Source: Clostridium sp. (lineage in GTDB: Bacteria; Bacillota; Clostridia; Lachnospirales; Lachnospiraceae). From it: a DNA stretch of 64,000 nt. The notes under the pieces were generated by a model. That model saw nothing but the letters and a program-made list of their open reading frames with translations, had not been told where the DNA came from and searched no databases. Where the stretch lies: NCBI GenBank assembly GCA_023664775.1, contig JAMPEW010000012.1, forward strand, positions 1 through 64,000, read 5' to 3'. The translations under genes and the position numbers were made by a program. Below, one piece after another: positions 34,745 to 42,393 of the stretch (positions within the stretch are counted from its first letter, which is position 1; each line of letters begins with the position of its first letter).

Positions 34745-35821
34745 ATGGCTGGAATAGATTTTAACAGCTTTTTGGGAAGCAGCAATACTACTACATCAAC
34801 CATGAATTTTGGTATTGATTTAGGCGATTACGCTGCAATCCAAAATGGCACGTATTATAAGCTTGCCAAGGCAAATTATGCTCAGCAGGCTGCTGACGAA
34901 AAGAGTGAGAAGGCGATTGATTCAAAGCTTTCCCTTACCTCTATGAAGTCAAGTGGTGATGCGCTCAAGGCGGCAGCAGATAAGCTTTCCGACAGAAGCT
35001 TGTGGCAGAAGAAGACGATAAAGTCTAAGGATGAGACTACAGGCGAGATTGTTGAGAAAGAGGATTATGACAGGGCTGCAATCAACAGCGCAATCAAGGA
35101 ATATGTGGAAGCATATAACGACATGATTGAAAATGCAGGAAATGCCGAGACAAAATCAGTGCTTAGAACTGCAACAACTATGATCGGCGATACGGCATCT
35201 GTATCAAAGCTGCTTGATAGGGTAGGTATTAAAATCGGCTCAGACAATAAGCTTACGATAGATGAAGATAAGCTTGGTGAAGCTTCAATTGGAGAGCTTA
35301 AAACATTATTTGAGGGCTCAGGCTCCTATGCTGACAAGATTGCAGGCAGAGCAAGCTCAATATCAAGAAGCGCAAAGGAAGCAACAGATAACTATACAGG
35401 TGAAGGAACATATGCAAAGAAGGCATCTGGAAGCTCCTCCACAAACACTGCTACAAGCGGTAAGGCAACATACCAGCTTACTGCTGATATGCAGAAGGCT
35501 ATATTGGAGCAGGTACAGCTTGACTTCTATATGTATGGCGGCAACAACAAGACAGATTCATCTTCATTTACAAAGAAAATGAATAAGTTTCTTGAGTCTG
35601 TAGACAGTGACAAGAAGGATGATGCTAAGGCTTCCATAAAGAAATTCAGAGATGAATTGTCTGATTTGGTTGTTAAGGCAATCAAGGCTGAGGATAGCAG
35701 CTTTAAGCTTGGAAACACTGTTGACTCCAGCATCCTTAATAAGATATTTGCAAATGATGATGAGCTGCTTCAGAAGGCTGCGACTCAGACATATGGTAAC
35801 AGCTTTAATTATTCGGTATAA
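34745..35821 (+). CDS. FliD-like (hook-associated protein 2 C-terminal) protein
   Basis: 358 residues. Residues 40-215 match the C-terminal part of the flagellar cap protein FliD: 'AINSAIKEYVEAYNDMIENAG' and 'KLLDRVGIKIGSDNKLTIDEDKLGEASIGELKTLFEGSGSYADKIAGRASSI'. FliD's pattern is 'YN.L...........L..IGI....DG.L..D...L..AL......LF'. The N-terminal D0/D1 half of FliD is missing and the last 110 residues are unrelated. FliD caps growing filaments after export by the flagellar type III apparatus. No other flagellar gene is in the window. RBS AAGGAGG. Confidence 0.65.
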   Translation: MAGIDFNSFLGSSNTTTSTMNFGIDLGDYAAIQNGTYYKLAKANYAQQAADEKSEKAIDSKLSLTSMKSSGDALKAAADKLSDRSLWQKKTIKSKDETTGEIVEKEDYDRAAINSAIKEYVEAYNDMIENAGNAETKSVLRTATTMIGDTASVSKLLDRVGIKIGSDNKLTIDEDKLGEASIGELKTLFEGSGSYADKIAGRASSISRSAKEATDNYTGEGTYAKKASGSSSTNTATSGKATYQLTADMQKAILEQVQLDFYMYGGNNKTDSSSFTKKMNKFLESVDSDKKDDAKASIKKFRDELSDLVVKAIKAEDSSFKLGNTVDSSILNKIFANDDELLQKAATQTYGNSFNYSV

Positions 35822-35847
35822 ATAAGGTTGTACTAATGTAATATATA

Positions 35848-35887
35848 CCCTGTGGTTGTGGTTATTAAGCGGCCACAGGGATTTTTA
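35848..35887 (+). terminator. Terminator after the FliD-like gene
   Basis: CCCTGTGG (35848-35855) pairs with CCACAGGG (35873-35880), followed by ATTTTTATT. Confidence 0.8.
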
Positions 35888-36007
35888 TTACGTTATAAGA
35901 AAATATATGCCATTAAAGCTGTGGCGGCAGAAGGAGTGCCGAAGGCACTTTGTTCTAGGAAATATAAAAAGGATTTTATATACAATATTTTCAAGGAGGA
36001 AAATGAC

Positions 36008-36856
36008 ATGAAGATTTCGAAATTAGAATACCAGTCGTTTAAGCTTTCTGACGCAGGCATAGAAAATATGAAAAAGCAGGTGCGTGCTTTTGAGAAATAT
36101 AATGCAGGCGAAGCACTCAGCGTTGAGGAACAAGAAATCATAGACAGGGCAAATAATTCAAAACTGGACAATAAGGCGGTCAAAAGCCTTACGGATGAAG
36201 CCGTAAGCATGAAGTTATCGAAGCTTGGTCTTGAGAAGGCGTCCGATATACCTGATGAATGGAACATGGATGGTAAGCTTATACAGGTTGATAATATGAT
36301 GGTTGCGGCGTTTCAAAATGAGAAGCCGAAAATGACCGGCTATGCAAAGGAATTTGATGATGTGTCAAAGGAATATGCGGATTTCGTTTTAAGCAATAAA
36401 TTTGATGAGGCTTCAAAATCGGATGTGCTTTCAAGGCTGAATGATAAATATACTTCATTGCTTAAGGAGATAGAAAAAAATTACACAGGTGAGGAAAAGG
36501 AAGAAAAGCTTAAATCACTTAACGATGATTTTCAGACCGTATTGGAAAATAATATCAAAAAGCCGATGGATTTAATGCTACGAAAAGAGCTGATTATTGT
36601 GGACATGACAAGGCAGCTAAATGACGCACGTAAAAAAGCGGCAAAGGCAAGATATCTTGATGAAAGCATATATGACGAAATCGCAAAAGGTCTTGACAAA
36701 AATGAACAGAAGATAAAAGATACACAGGATATGGTAAATCAATTGACAGCGCTATTTAAAGACTTTGGGAACAAGGATACGCAGATAAGCAGCTTGTTTA
36801 AAACCATTAATGACAATATCGAGGCAATGTATCATTCACGTATTCGGTTTGAATAG
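36008..36856 (+). CDS. Helical cytoplasmic protein of unknown function
   Basis: 282 residues, nearly all alpha-helix with coiled-coil character ('KEYADFVLSNKFDEASKSDV', 'LLKEIEKNYTGEEKEEKLKSLNDDFQTVL', 'NEQKIKDTQDMVNQLTALFKDF'). There is no signal peptide. Its size, composition and position behind the FliD-like gene suggest it belongs with the array as a chaperone or axial component; that is inference. ATG 36008 follows CAAGGAGG. A terminator separates it from the upstream gene, so it may have its own promoter. Confidence 0.6.
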   Translation: MKISKLEYQSFKLSDAGIENMKKQVRAFEKYNAGEALSVEEQEIIDRANNSKLDNKAVKSLTDEAVSMKLSKLGLEKASDIPDEWNMDGKLIQVDNMMVAAFQNEKPKMTGYAKEFDDVSKEYADFVLSNKFDEASKSDVLSRLNDKYTSLLKEIEKNYTGEEKEEKLKSLNDDFQTVLENNIKKPMDLMLRKELIIVDMTRQLNDARKKAAKARYLDESIYDEIAKGLDKNEQKIKDTQDMVNQLTALFKDFGNKDTQISSLFKTINDNIEAMYHSRIRFE

Positions 36857-36911
36857 CAGATGAAACCATAACTGTAATATCCTGTTTTTGTTCATCTCAA
36901 ACATAACAACG

Positions 36912-36952
36912 AAAAACTGCCGGTCTAAGATAATCCCAGACCGGCAGTTTTT
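36912..36952. terminator. Bidirectional terminator
   Basis: AAAAACTGCCGGTCT (36912-36926) is perfectly complementary to AGACCGGCAGTTTTT (36938-36952), so it serves both the upstream plus-strand gene and rpsT from the right. Confidence 0.92.
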
Positions 36953-37009
36953 AATTCAGATGTATGCAAACAATTTTCAGGCACTTATGCAAATATTCCA
37001 ATGCACCAT

Positions 37010-37273
37010 TTATGCCATTTTATTTACAGCTAATGTAAGCTTAGAAATCTTCCTTGATGCATTGTTCTTATGATAGATTCCCTTGGAAGCAGCCTTGCTT
37101 ATTTCAGAAATAGCTATCTTAAGCTTTGCCTCGGCTTCTGCCTTGTTGCCTGCTGCTATGGCAGACTCAACATTTTTAGTAACAGTTTTAACCTTAGACT
37201 TGATCATCTTGTTTCTTAAAGTTTTAGTTTCGATTACACGAATTCTTTTCTTTGCAGATTTGATATTTGCCAA
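37010..37273 (-). CDS. rpsT: 30S ribosomal protein S20
   Basis: 87 residues, the standard S20 length: 'ANIKSAKKRIRVIETKTLRN', 'KSKVKTVTKNVESAI' and 'KGIYHKNNASRKISKLTLAVN'. It binds 16S rRNA in the small subunit. The start is the TTG at 37273, five bases after GGAGGTG; the ATG at 37288 overlaps the ribosome site and would add MEVSD, which S20 lacks. A TTG start is common for rpsT and goes with translational feedback. A long (about 150-base) leader precedes it. Confidence 0.96.
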   Translation of the reverse strand: MANIKSAKKRIRVIETKTLRNKMIKSKVKTVTKNVESAIAAGNKAEAEAKLKIAISEISKAASKGIYHKNNASRKISKLTLAVNKMA

Positions 37274-37422
37274 ATCAGACACCTCCATTAAATGATAAAA
37301 TAAAACAATAAAGTTATTATATGGTTATCACTTCGGTCAAGACACGAACAACATACCCACACCACCAGATATGTCGGACCTAAGCGAAATTTGCTTATCG
37401 TACTATTATGCACGCAACATTT

Positions 37423-37451
37423 AGAATATCAAATTAATATTTTTATGTCAA
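37423..37451 (-). promoter_or_regulatory. Consensus promoter of rpsT
   Basis: On the minus strand TTGACA (37451-37446) and TATTCT (37428-37423) are 17 bp apart, giving a transcript with a leader of about 140 bases ahead of rpsT. Confidence 0.8.
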
Positions 37452-37469
37452 TAGCTTTTGGCAAAATTT

Positions 37470-40400
37470 TCATTGTAAAGTTTCACTGTAATCTGATAAG
37501 AGCTTGTCGTAATCTGCAATCGGCATAGGCTTTGCAAATAAAAAGCCCTGTCCGATTTCACAACCGATATCCTCAAGCATTTTAAGCTGCTTATCATCCT
37601 CGACGCCCTCGCTTACTACCTTAATATCAAGGGCATGCGCCATGTCGATGATGCCCTTTAATATGTGAATGGCATTTTTGTCATTGGCAACTGACCTTGT
37701 AAGAAAATCGTGGTCGAGCTTTAAAACGTCAACAGGAAGGTCCTTCAGCAGGGTAAGGGAGGAATAGCCTGTTCCAAAGTCGTCCATATTTATTGTAAAG
37801 TCCTCATTCCGAAGCTGCGTGAGAATGTCTATCATCTGCTCATAATTCTTGGATAGGGCACTCTCAGTAACTTCAAATTCAATGTAATGGTGAGGAATAT
37901 AGTATTTATCTACAATGTCGTGAACCCTTGAAAGAAAATCGGCGTGTGCAATTGTCGTACGTGAAAGGTTTACGGAAAATGGAAGCACATGTATATCCGA
38001 ATCCAAATATTTTCTTAGGGACTTGCACGCTTCCTCCAGCATAAAGCAGTCAATCTGATATATAAAACCATTTTTTTCAAAAGCAGGTATAAAGGAGGCA
38101 GGCTCAAGGAAGCCCTTTGAAGGTGAAATCCACCGTATCAGTAATTCTCCACCCATAAGCTTTTTGGTGGCTATATCATATTTGGGTTGGACATATGCAC
38201 AAAACTCCTTATTTTCCATTGCGGACTGCATGCTGTTTTCCATCTGCGCCTCATTCATAATTGTCTTGTGAAGCTCATCATTATAGAAGGCATAGGAAAG
38301 TCCGGTAGACGCATCTATTGATTTGCCGGTCATCATCGCCCTGTCAATCAGCCTGTTTACACTGTAGGAATGCAGCGTCTCATCAATCACAAGTATGCCC
38401 GTGGTAAAATCTACGTTGAATTTGTCCTGAATTGTACGGCAGGTGTCGTGAACCTCGTCGCATATGCTGTTAAAGGTATGCATGAAACGCTCGTTATTGT
38501 CATGGTGGACAAGCATAATAAACGTATCGCTTATGATTCTTGAAAATGCTTCGCCCTCACCAAGATGCTTGTGCATAACCTCGGCTACTGCCTTTAGGGT
38601 TTGGTCGCCCACATTATGTCCGTAGGTTTCATTTATAAACTTAAAATTCTTTATATTGAAATAGAACATTACATAGTCAACACTTGGATTGCTGTCCAAT
38701 ATATCCTGACATGTAACCTTGAATTTCTCAAAATTTCCAAAGCCTGTAACGATGTCCTTGTAGGATGCCTCGGTAATTTTCTTTTCAATTGTAATATTTT
38801 GTTCCAATTCCTTTTTCAGGCGTTCTGCCTCTGTCTGCTTATGTGCATTGACAATAACTAAAAATGTGCTGCTTCCGGGACTCCAATTTATTTTGGACAG
38901 TGTTACGTCCAAAAGCTCATCTGTGTATTTGTTCCGCTTTGTACACTTGACGGAGGAATCCTTCGTAAGCTTATGGAGGGAGCAGTCACTGCATGGACTG
39001 CTTTCCTGATACATACAGCTATAGCATTTACTGTTTAGGTTAAGGCTGGAATAATATTCCTTTGCTGTCTCATTAAAATACATGACGTCATAGGTATCCC
39101 GATTTATTATGATAAGAGGATTATCAATGATGTCAAAGGCATTTATGGTGTCCTCCCTTAAAAGAGAAAGATTTTGCTCGCTTCTCTTAGAGCATACTGC
39201 CTCGCTGAGTATTTTAAAGATAAGCTTAAAGTCTTTCAGGGCAGTGGAGGACCAAGGAGTTTCATTTTTCATTGTATAAAGACCGATATAGCCTATAACT
39301 TTTTTGTTCAGCAGTATTTGGGACTGTATCATTCGGTTTACACCCTCGGAATATGGGTTCATATTTGAGGTGTTAAGCTTTATCAGCGATGTGTCAGGGC
39401 TGTAAATGATTCCGTCTGTGCCGAGGGAATTAAGCTCCTCGAAAACAGCGATAGGGGTATGCTGCCTTGCATGAATATCATTTTTAATTCCTGAAGCACA
39501 CCATTGATGGGTGCAGTCAACAAAATTATCATTGCCCGTTTTTTCCCAAATACATATTTTATCAATGTCATAGGTATTTCCTATGATGTTTAGGGATTTT
39601 TCAATGGCAAGATGTGTGTTGCTGTTGTCAAAAAGCATGGAGAGCAGCTCGTTTATTATTTTATCGTTGCCTGTCGGCTTGAGTTCAGTACGGGCATTTT
39701 CATAGCTTGCACGTTCCATGTCCTCATGGTAACAGTAGTAACAATCCTTGCCGTTTAATTTTGCCTGATAAAGTGCAGTATCGGCATTTTCAAGCAGGGT
39801 ATTGTAGGTTATCTGTTCATTTGTTGCAGCTATGCCTATGCTTAATGTAACATTGAAGGTTTCTGCGCCCGTATAAATTGTTTTCAGCTTTTGGGCAATC
39901 ATGGCAGCCTTTTCGCAGGCAACCTGAACATCAAGCAGGTTGCTGAAATAGACGCAAAATTCATCACCGCCGAGCCTGCCTGCAAGGTCGTATTCCCCCG
40001 TATATTCCTTTAAAATTCCTGCTATGTCGGTTATGACCTCATCGCCTTTTAAGTGGCCGTATGTATCGTTTATTTTCTTAAAGTCGTCTATGTCCACAAG
40101 CATAAGGACATTATATATATTTCCGTCCAAATTGCGCAGATGGGATTTTATTCTGTGCTCGGTTGTCGCTTTGTTTAAAAGCCCCGTCATAAGGTCCGTT
40201 TCTGCTTTTTGAAGTAATTTCTGCTGTTCGATTTTCTGCGTGTGTATATTGCGGAGAAGCCCTACAGCCCTGACAGGTTTTTTATCCTCATCAAATATGG
40301 TTGAAAAAATGGAAAAGTACCATTGAAAACCGTTTGCCCTTGTATTTAACTTAAATTCCGTGGTGTGGTATTCCGTTCCTCTTTTTGCAAGTGCGAAAAG

Positions 40401-41369
40401 CTCCTCAAGGGCGTCCTTGGTATCAAGGGAAACAAGCCCTGTTTCTGCCATTGCTTTTGCAGGGTTTTGTAGTACTGCTTCGCCGTCAAATATATTGTTG
40501 AATTTTTCGGCAAATGTGATAACATCCTCCGATATGTCATACTCATATGGAAGCTCCTCGGAAATGTCAGAGATAATCAGGTACTTCTGTTCCTCAAGTG
40601 TTGCCTTCATCTCGGCAATCTTTAAGTTTGTTATGTCCGACATTACAAGATTAACGATAGGAAAGCCCTCTGACATTTCGCCTGAACGGGCAAATATCGC
40701 ATTTACCCATCGGATGCTTTCGTTTGCGCCCTTGATGCGGAAATTGACAATTTTGGAATTTAAGTCCTCAGTCAAATCGGCAAGGGCATCTATGACAATT
40801 GATAAATCCTCGCTATAGACGATGGAAAGTGTATTTTTGCCGTAAACCGTATCGAAATCATGTGGGGAAAGACCACACATGTCATAGAAAAAATTATTTG
40901 CCCATGTAAGCGTCATGTTATTGTCAAGCAGGTGCTTGCTGACGCCGCTTGGCACTGTGTTGGCAAACATTTCCAAATCGGTTTTCGCCTGTGCCGTCTC
41001 GCTTGCCGCATTTTCAAGATTTGTTATATCTGTGAAAACACACTGCAAAACGTCCCTGCCGTCATTTAGGGAAAACGCCTGTCCGTTGCACAAAACGGTA
41101 AGCACATTTCCGCTTTTTGTAACAATTCTGTTTTGAATGCTTACGAGATTGGAAATGCTGAGCTGATAATTTATGGAGGCAATTACCTCCGCAAAGTCGT
41201 CAACGTATAAAAGATTATCCAGTGTACAGATTTTGTTTGACAATTCACGGGGAGAATATCCTGTCATGGTGCAAAGTCCTTGGTCAAAATCCAAAATATT
41301 GTATGGTGCGTCTGTCTCTAAGACAAAGGTTGCTACATCATTGCTTCCTGCGTAGTTGGATGAAGTCAT
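37470..41369 (-). CDS. Multi-PAS, dual-GGDEF, EAL cyclic-di-GMP signalling protein
   Basis: 1299 residues, no membrane segment. Order: PAS (about 15-115), PAS (140-255), PAS (265-385), GGDEF 1 (395-550, intact 'DLAGRLGGDEFCVYF'), GAF-like (575-720), PAS (735-840, with four Cys in 'KCYSCMYQESSPCSDCSLHK'), GGDEF 2 (870-1030, motif degraded to IISDTF) and EAL (1045-1295, 'GELLIRW' in place of EAL; 'NMDDFGTGYSSL' and 'SEGVED' present). The first GGDEF should make c-di-GMP; the second probably only binds GTP; the EAL domain may hydrolyse c-di-GMP despite ELL. The Cys cluster may bind metal or sense redox. RBS GGGAGGT. Single gene, transcribed towards rpsT. Confidence 0.93.
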   Translation of the reverse strand: MTSSNYAGSNDVATFVLETDAPYNILDFDQGLCTMTGYSPRELSNKICTLDNLLYVDDFAEVIASINYQLSISNLVSIQNRIVTKSGNVLTVLCNGQAFSLNDGRDVLQCVFTDITNLENAASETAQAKTDLEMFANTVPSGVSKHLLDNNMTLTWANNFFYDMCGLSPHDFDTVYGKNTLSIVYSEDLSIVIDALADLTEDLNSKIVNFRIKGANESIRWVNAIFARSGEMSEGFPIVNLVMSDITNLKIAEMKATLEEQKYLIISDISEELPYEYDISEDVITFAEKFNNIFDGEAVLQNPAKAMAETGLVSLDTKDALEELFALAKRGTEYHTTEFKLNTRANGFQWYFSIFSTIFDEDKKPVRAVGLLRNIHTQKIEQQKLLQKAETDLMTGLLNKATTEHRIKSHLRNLDGNIYNVLMLVDIDDFKKINDTYGHLKGDEVITDIAGILKEYTGEYDLAGRLGGDEFCVYFSNLLDVQVACEKAAMIAQKLKTIYTGAETFNVTLSIGIAATNEQITYNTLLENADTALYQAKLNGKDCYYCYHEDMERASYENARTELKPTGNDKIINELLSMLFDNSNTHLAIEKSLNIIGNTYDIDKICIWEKTGNDNFVDCTHQWCASGIKNDIHARQHTPIAVFEELNSLGTDGIIYSPDTSLIKLNTSNMNPYSEGVNRMIQSQILLNKKVIGYIGLYTMKNETPWSSTALKDFKLIFKILSEAVCSKRSEQNLSLLREDTINAFDIIDNPLIIINRDTYDVMYFNETAKEYYSSLNLNSKCYSCMYQESSPCSDCSLHKLTKDSSVKCTKRNKYTDELLDVTLSKINWSPGSSTFLVIVNAHKQTEAERLKKELEQNITIEKKITEASYKDIVTGFGNFEKFKVTCQDILDSNPSVDYVMFYFNIKNFKFINETYGHNVGDQTLKAVAEVMHKHLGEGEAFSRIISDTFIMLVHHDNNERFMHTFNSICDEVHDTCRTIQDKFNVDFTTGILVIDETLHSYSVNRLIDRAMMTGKSIDASTGLSYAFYNDELHKTIMNEAQMENSMQSAMENKEFCAYVQPKYDIATKKLMGGELLIRWISPSKGFLEPASFIPAFEKNGFIYQIDCFMLEEACKSLRKYLDSDIHVLPFSVNLSRTTIAHADFLSRVHDIVDKYYIPHHYIEFEVTESALSKNYEQMIDILTQLRNEDFTINMDDFGTGYSSLTLLKDLPVDVLKLDHDFLTRSVANDKNAIHILKGIIDMAHALDIKVVSEGVEDDKQLKMLEDIGCEIGQGFLFAKPMPIADYDKLLSDYSETLQ

Positions 41370-41587
41370 ATTTTTACCTCCCGAATGTATTAAAAGCCTG
41401 ATATAATTATAGTCTATGGAAATATTTATATCAAGAAAAAAACAAGGGAAAAAAAGCTTTCTTTACATACGGATTTATAAATGATACAATATATAAATAA
41501 TAATTGACTAAAGACAATTATGTGTTGAGATAATGAATAGACAAAAATGCTTATCAGAGGTTTCTGATATGGAAAAGATGTGTAACG

Positions 41588-42262
41588 ATGGATAAATATA
41601 GAAAGTACGAGATAGCGGCTGTCATATGCGTGGCGATTTTCATAGTGTGCTTTTCACTGTGCCTGCTTGTGTCAAACAGAAGCGTGTATAGTTTATGTTA
41701 TGATAAATACTATGAAGATTTAACGGAGATTTATGGGGATAATATTGGGGATAAGGCACTTGCTCCTTTGGAGGCAAAGCAAAACTATGAGCAGATAGCA
41801 GACGGATTTTCTTCTTTTTTTAAGAGTGATTATTCCGGGGTAAGCTACAAGCTGTCAGAAAGAAATGTAAAGCTTTTAAACAGACTGAAGGGATATTACC
41901 GTTTTGCATGGATTGCATCTATCATAAGCCTTGCAGGAGCCGTATACAGCTTCATAAATTTGGCAAAAAGAAGAAATTACATGCCCCTGCTTACCGGAGG
42001 GTTTGCGGCAGCATGCTTAACCGTATTTCATGCAGTTGTAATCGGCGTGTCAAAGGGTTCTACATTATCTGGAATTAAAAATATGATAATGTACGGTGAT
42101 TATTCTTATTTTCCCGATGCAGATGTTCTCGTGTGGTGTATGCCGCCGAAATTTGGAATGAGTCTTGCACTTTTGTATTTGGGTATTGTTTTTGGAATGA
42201 TTTTACTTGCGGCACTCATTAGGCGTATTATTGCATTTTGGGGTCGCCCGCATAAGTTTTAA
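41588..42262 (+). CDS. Four-helix membrane protein of unknown function
   Basis: 224 residues. Hydrophobic segments lie at about 9-29 ('IAAVICVAIFIVCFSLCLLV'), 107-127 ('FAWIASIISLAGAVYSFI'), 136-156 ('LTGGFAAACLTVFHAVVIG') and 193-213 ('LALLYLGIVFGMILLAALI'). A 75-residue soluble loop follows the first helix ('EDLTEIYGDNIGDKALAPLE'). No family recognised. It is divergent from the c-di-GMP gene and upstream of a structured leader and glgB. Confidence 0.6.
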   Translation: MDKYRKYEIAAVICVAIFIVCFSLCLLVSNRSVYSLCYDKYYEDLTEIYGDNIGDKALAPLEAKQNYEQIADGFSSFFKSDYSGVSYKLSERNVKLLNRLKGYYRFAWIASIISLAGAVYSFINLAKRRNYMPLLTGGFAAACLTVFHAVVIGVSKGSTLSGIKNMIMYGDYSYFPDADVLVWCMPPKFGMSLALLYLGIVFGMILLAALIRRIIAFWGRPHKF

Positions 42263-42268
42263 AGCTGT

Positions 42269-42371
42269 GTCAAGTTTTCATAGAAAACTTGACATGTAGT
42301 ATGTCCGGTGACGAAGTCGCCGAGACTCGGCGTCACCACTTTGGCGAAGCCAAATTTTAAATGTGGTGACG
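42269..42371 (+). promoter_or_regulatory. Structured leader with mutually exclusive hairpins upstream of glgB
   Basis: GTCAAGTTTTC/GAAAACTTGAC (42269-42293) is an 11-bp hairpin with a 3-base loop. GGTGACG (42307-42313) can pair with CGTCACC (42331-42337), enclosing GCCGA/TCGGC; alternatively CGTCACCAC (42331-42339) can pair over nine bases with GTGGTGACG (42363-42371), enclosing TTTGGC/GCCAAA. The two forms exclude each other, and the second sits just before the glgB ribosome site (GGAGG, 42383). Confidence 0.6.
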
Positions 42372-42393
42372 TTCAAAAAAATGGAGGTATTAT

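Noticed and set aside
37289..37422. A riboswitch in the long rpsT leader
   Set aside because: I see no conserved riboswitch core; autoregulation by S20 is a simpler possibility and cannot be shown from this sequence.
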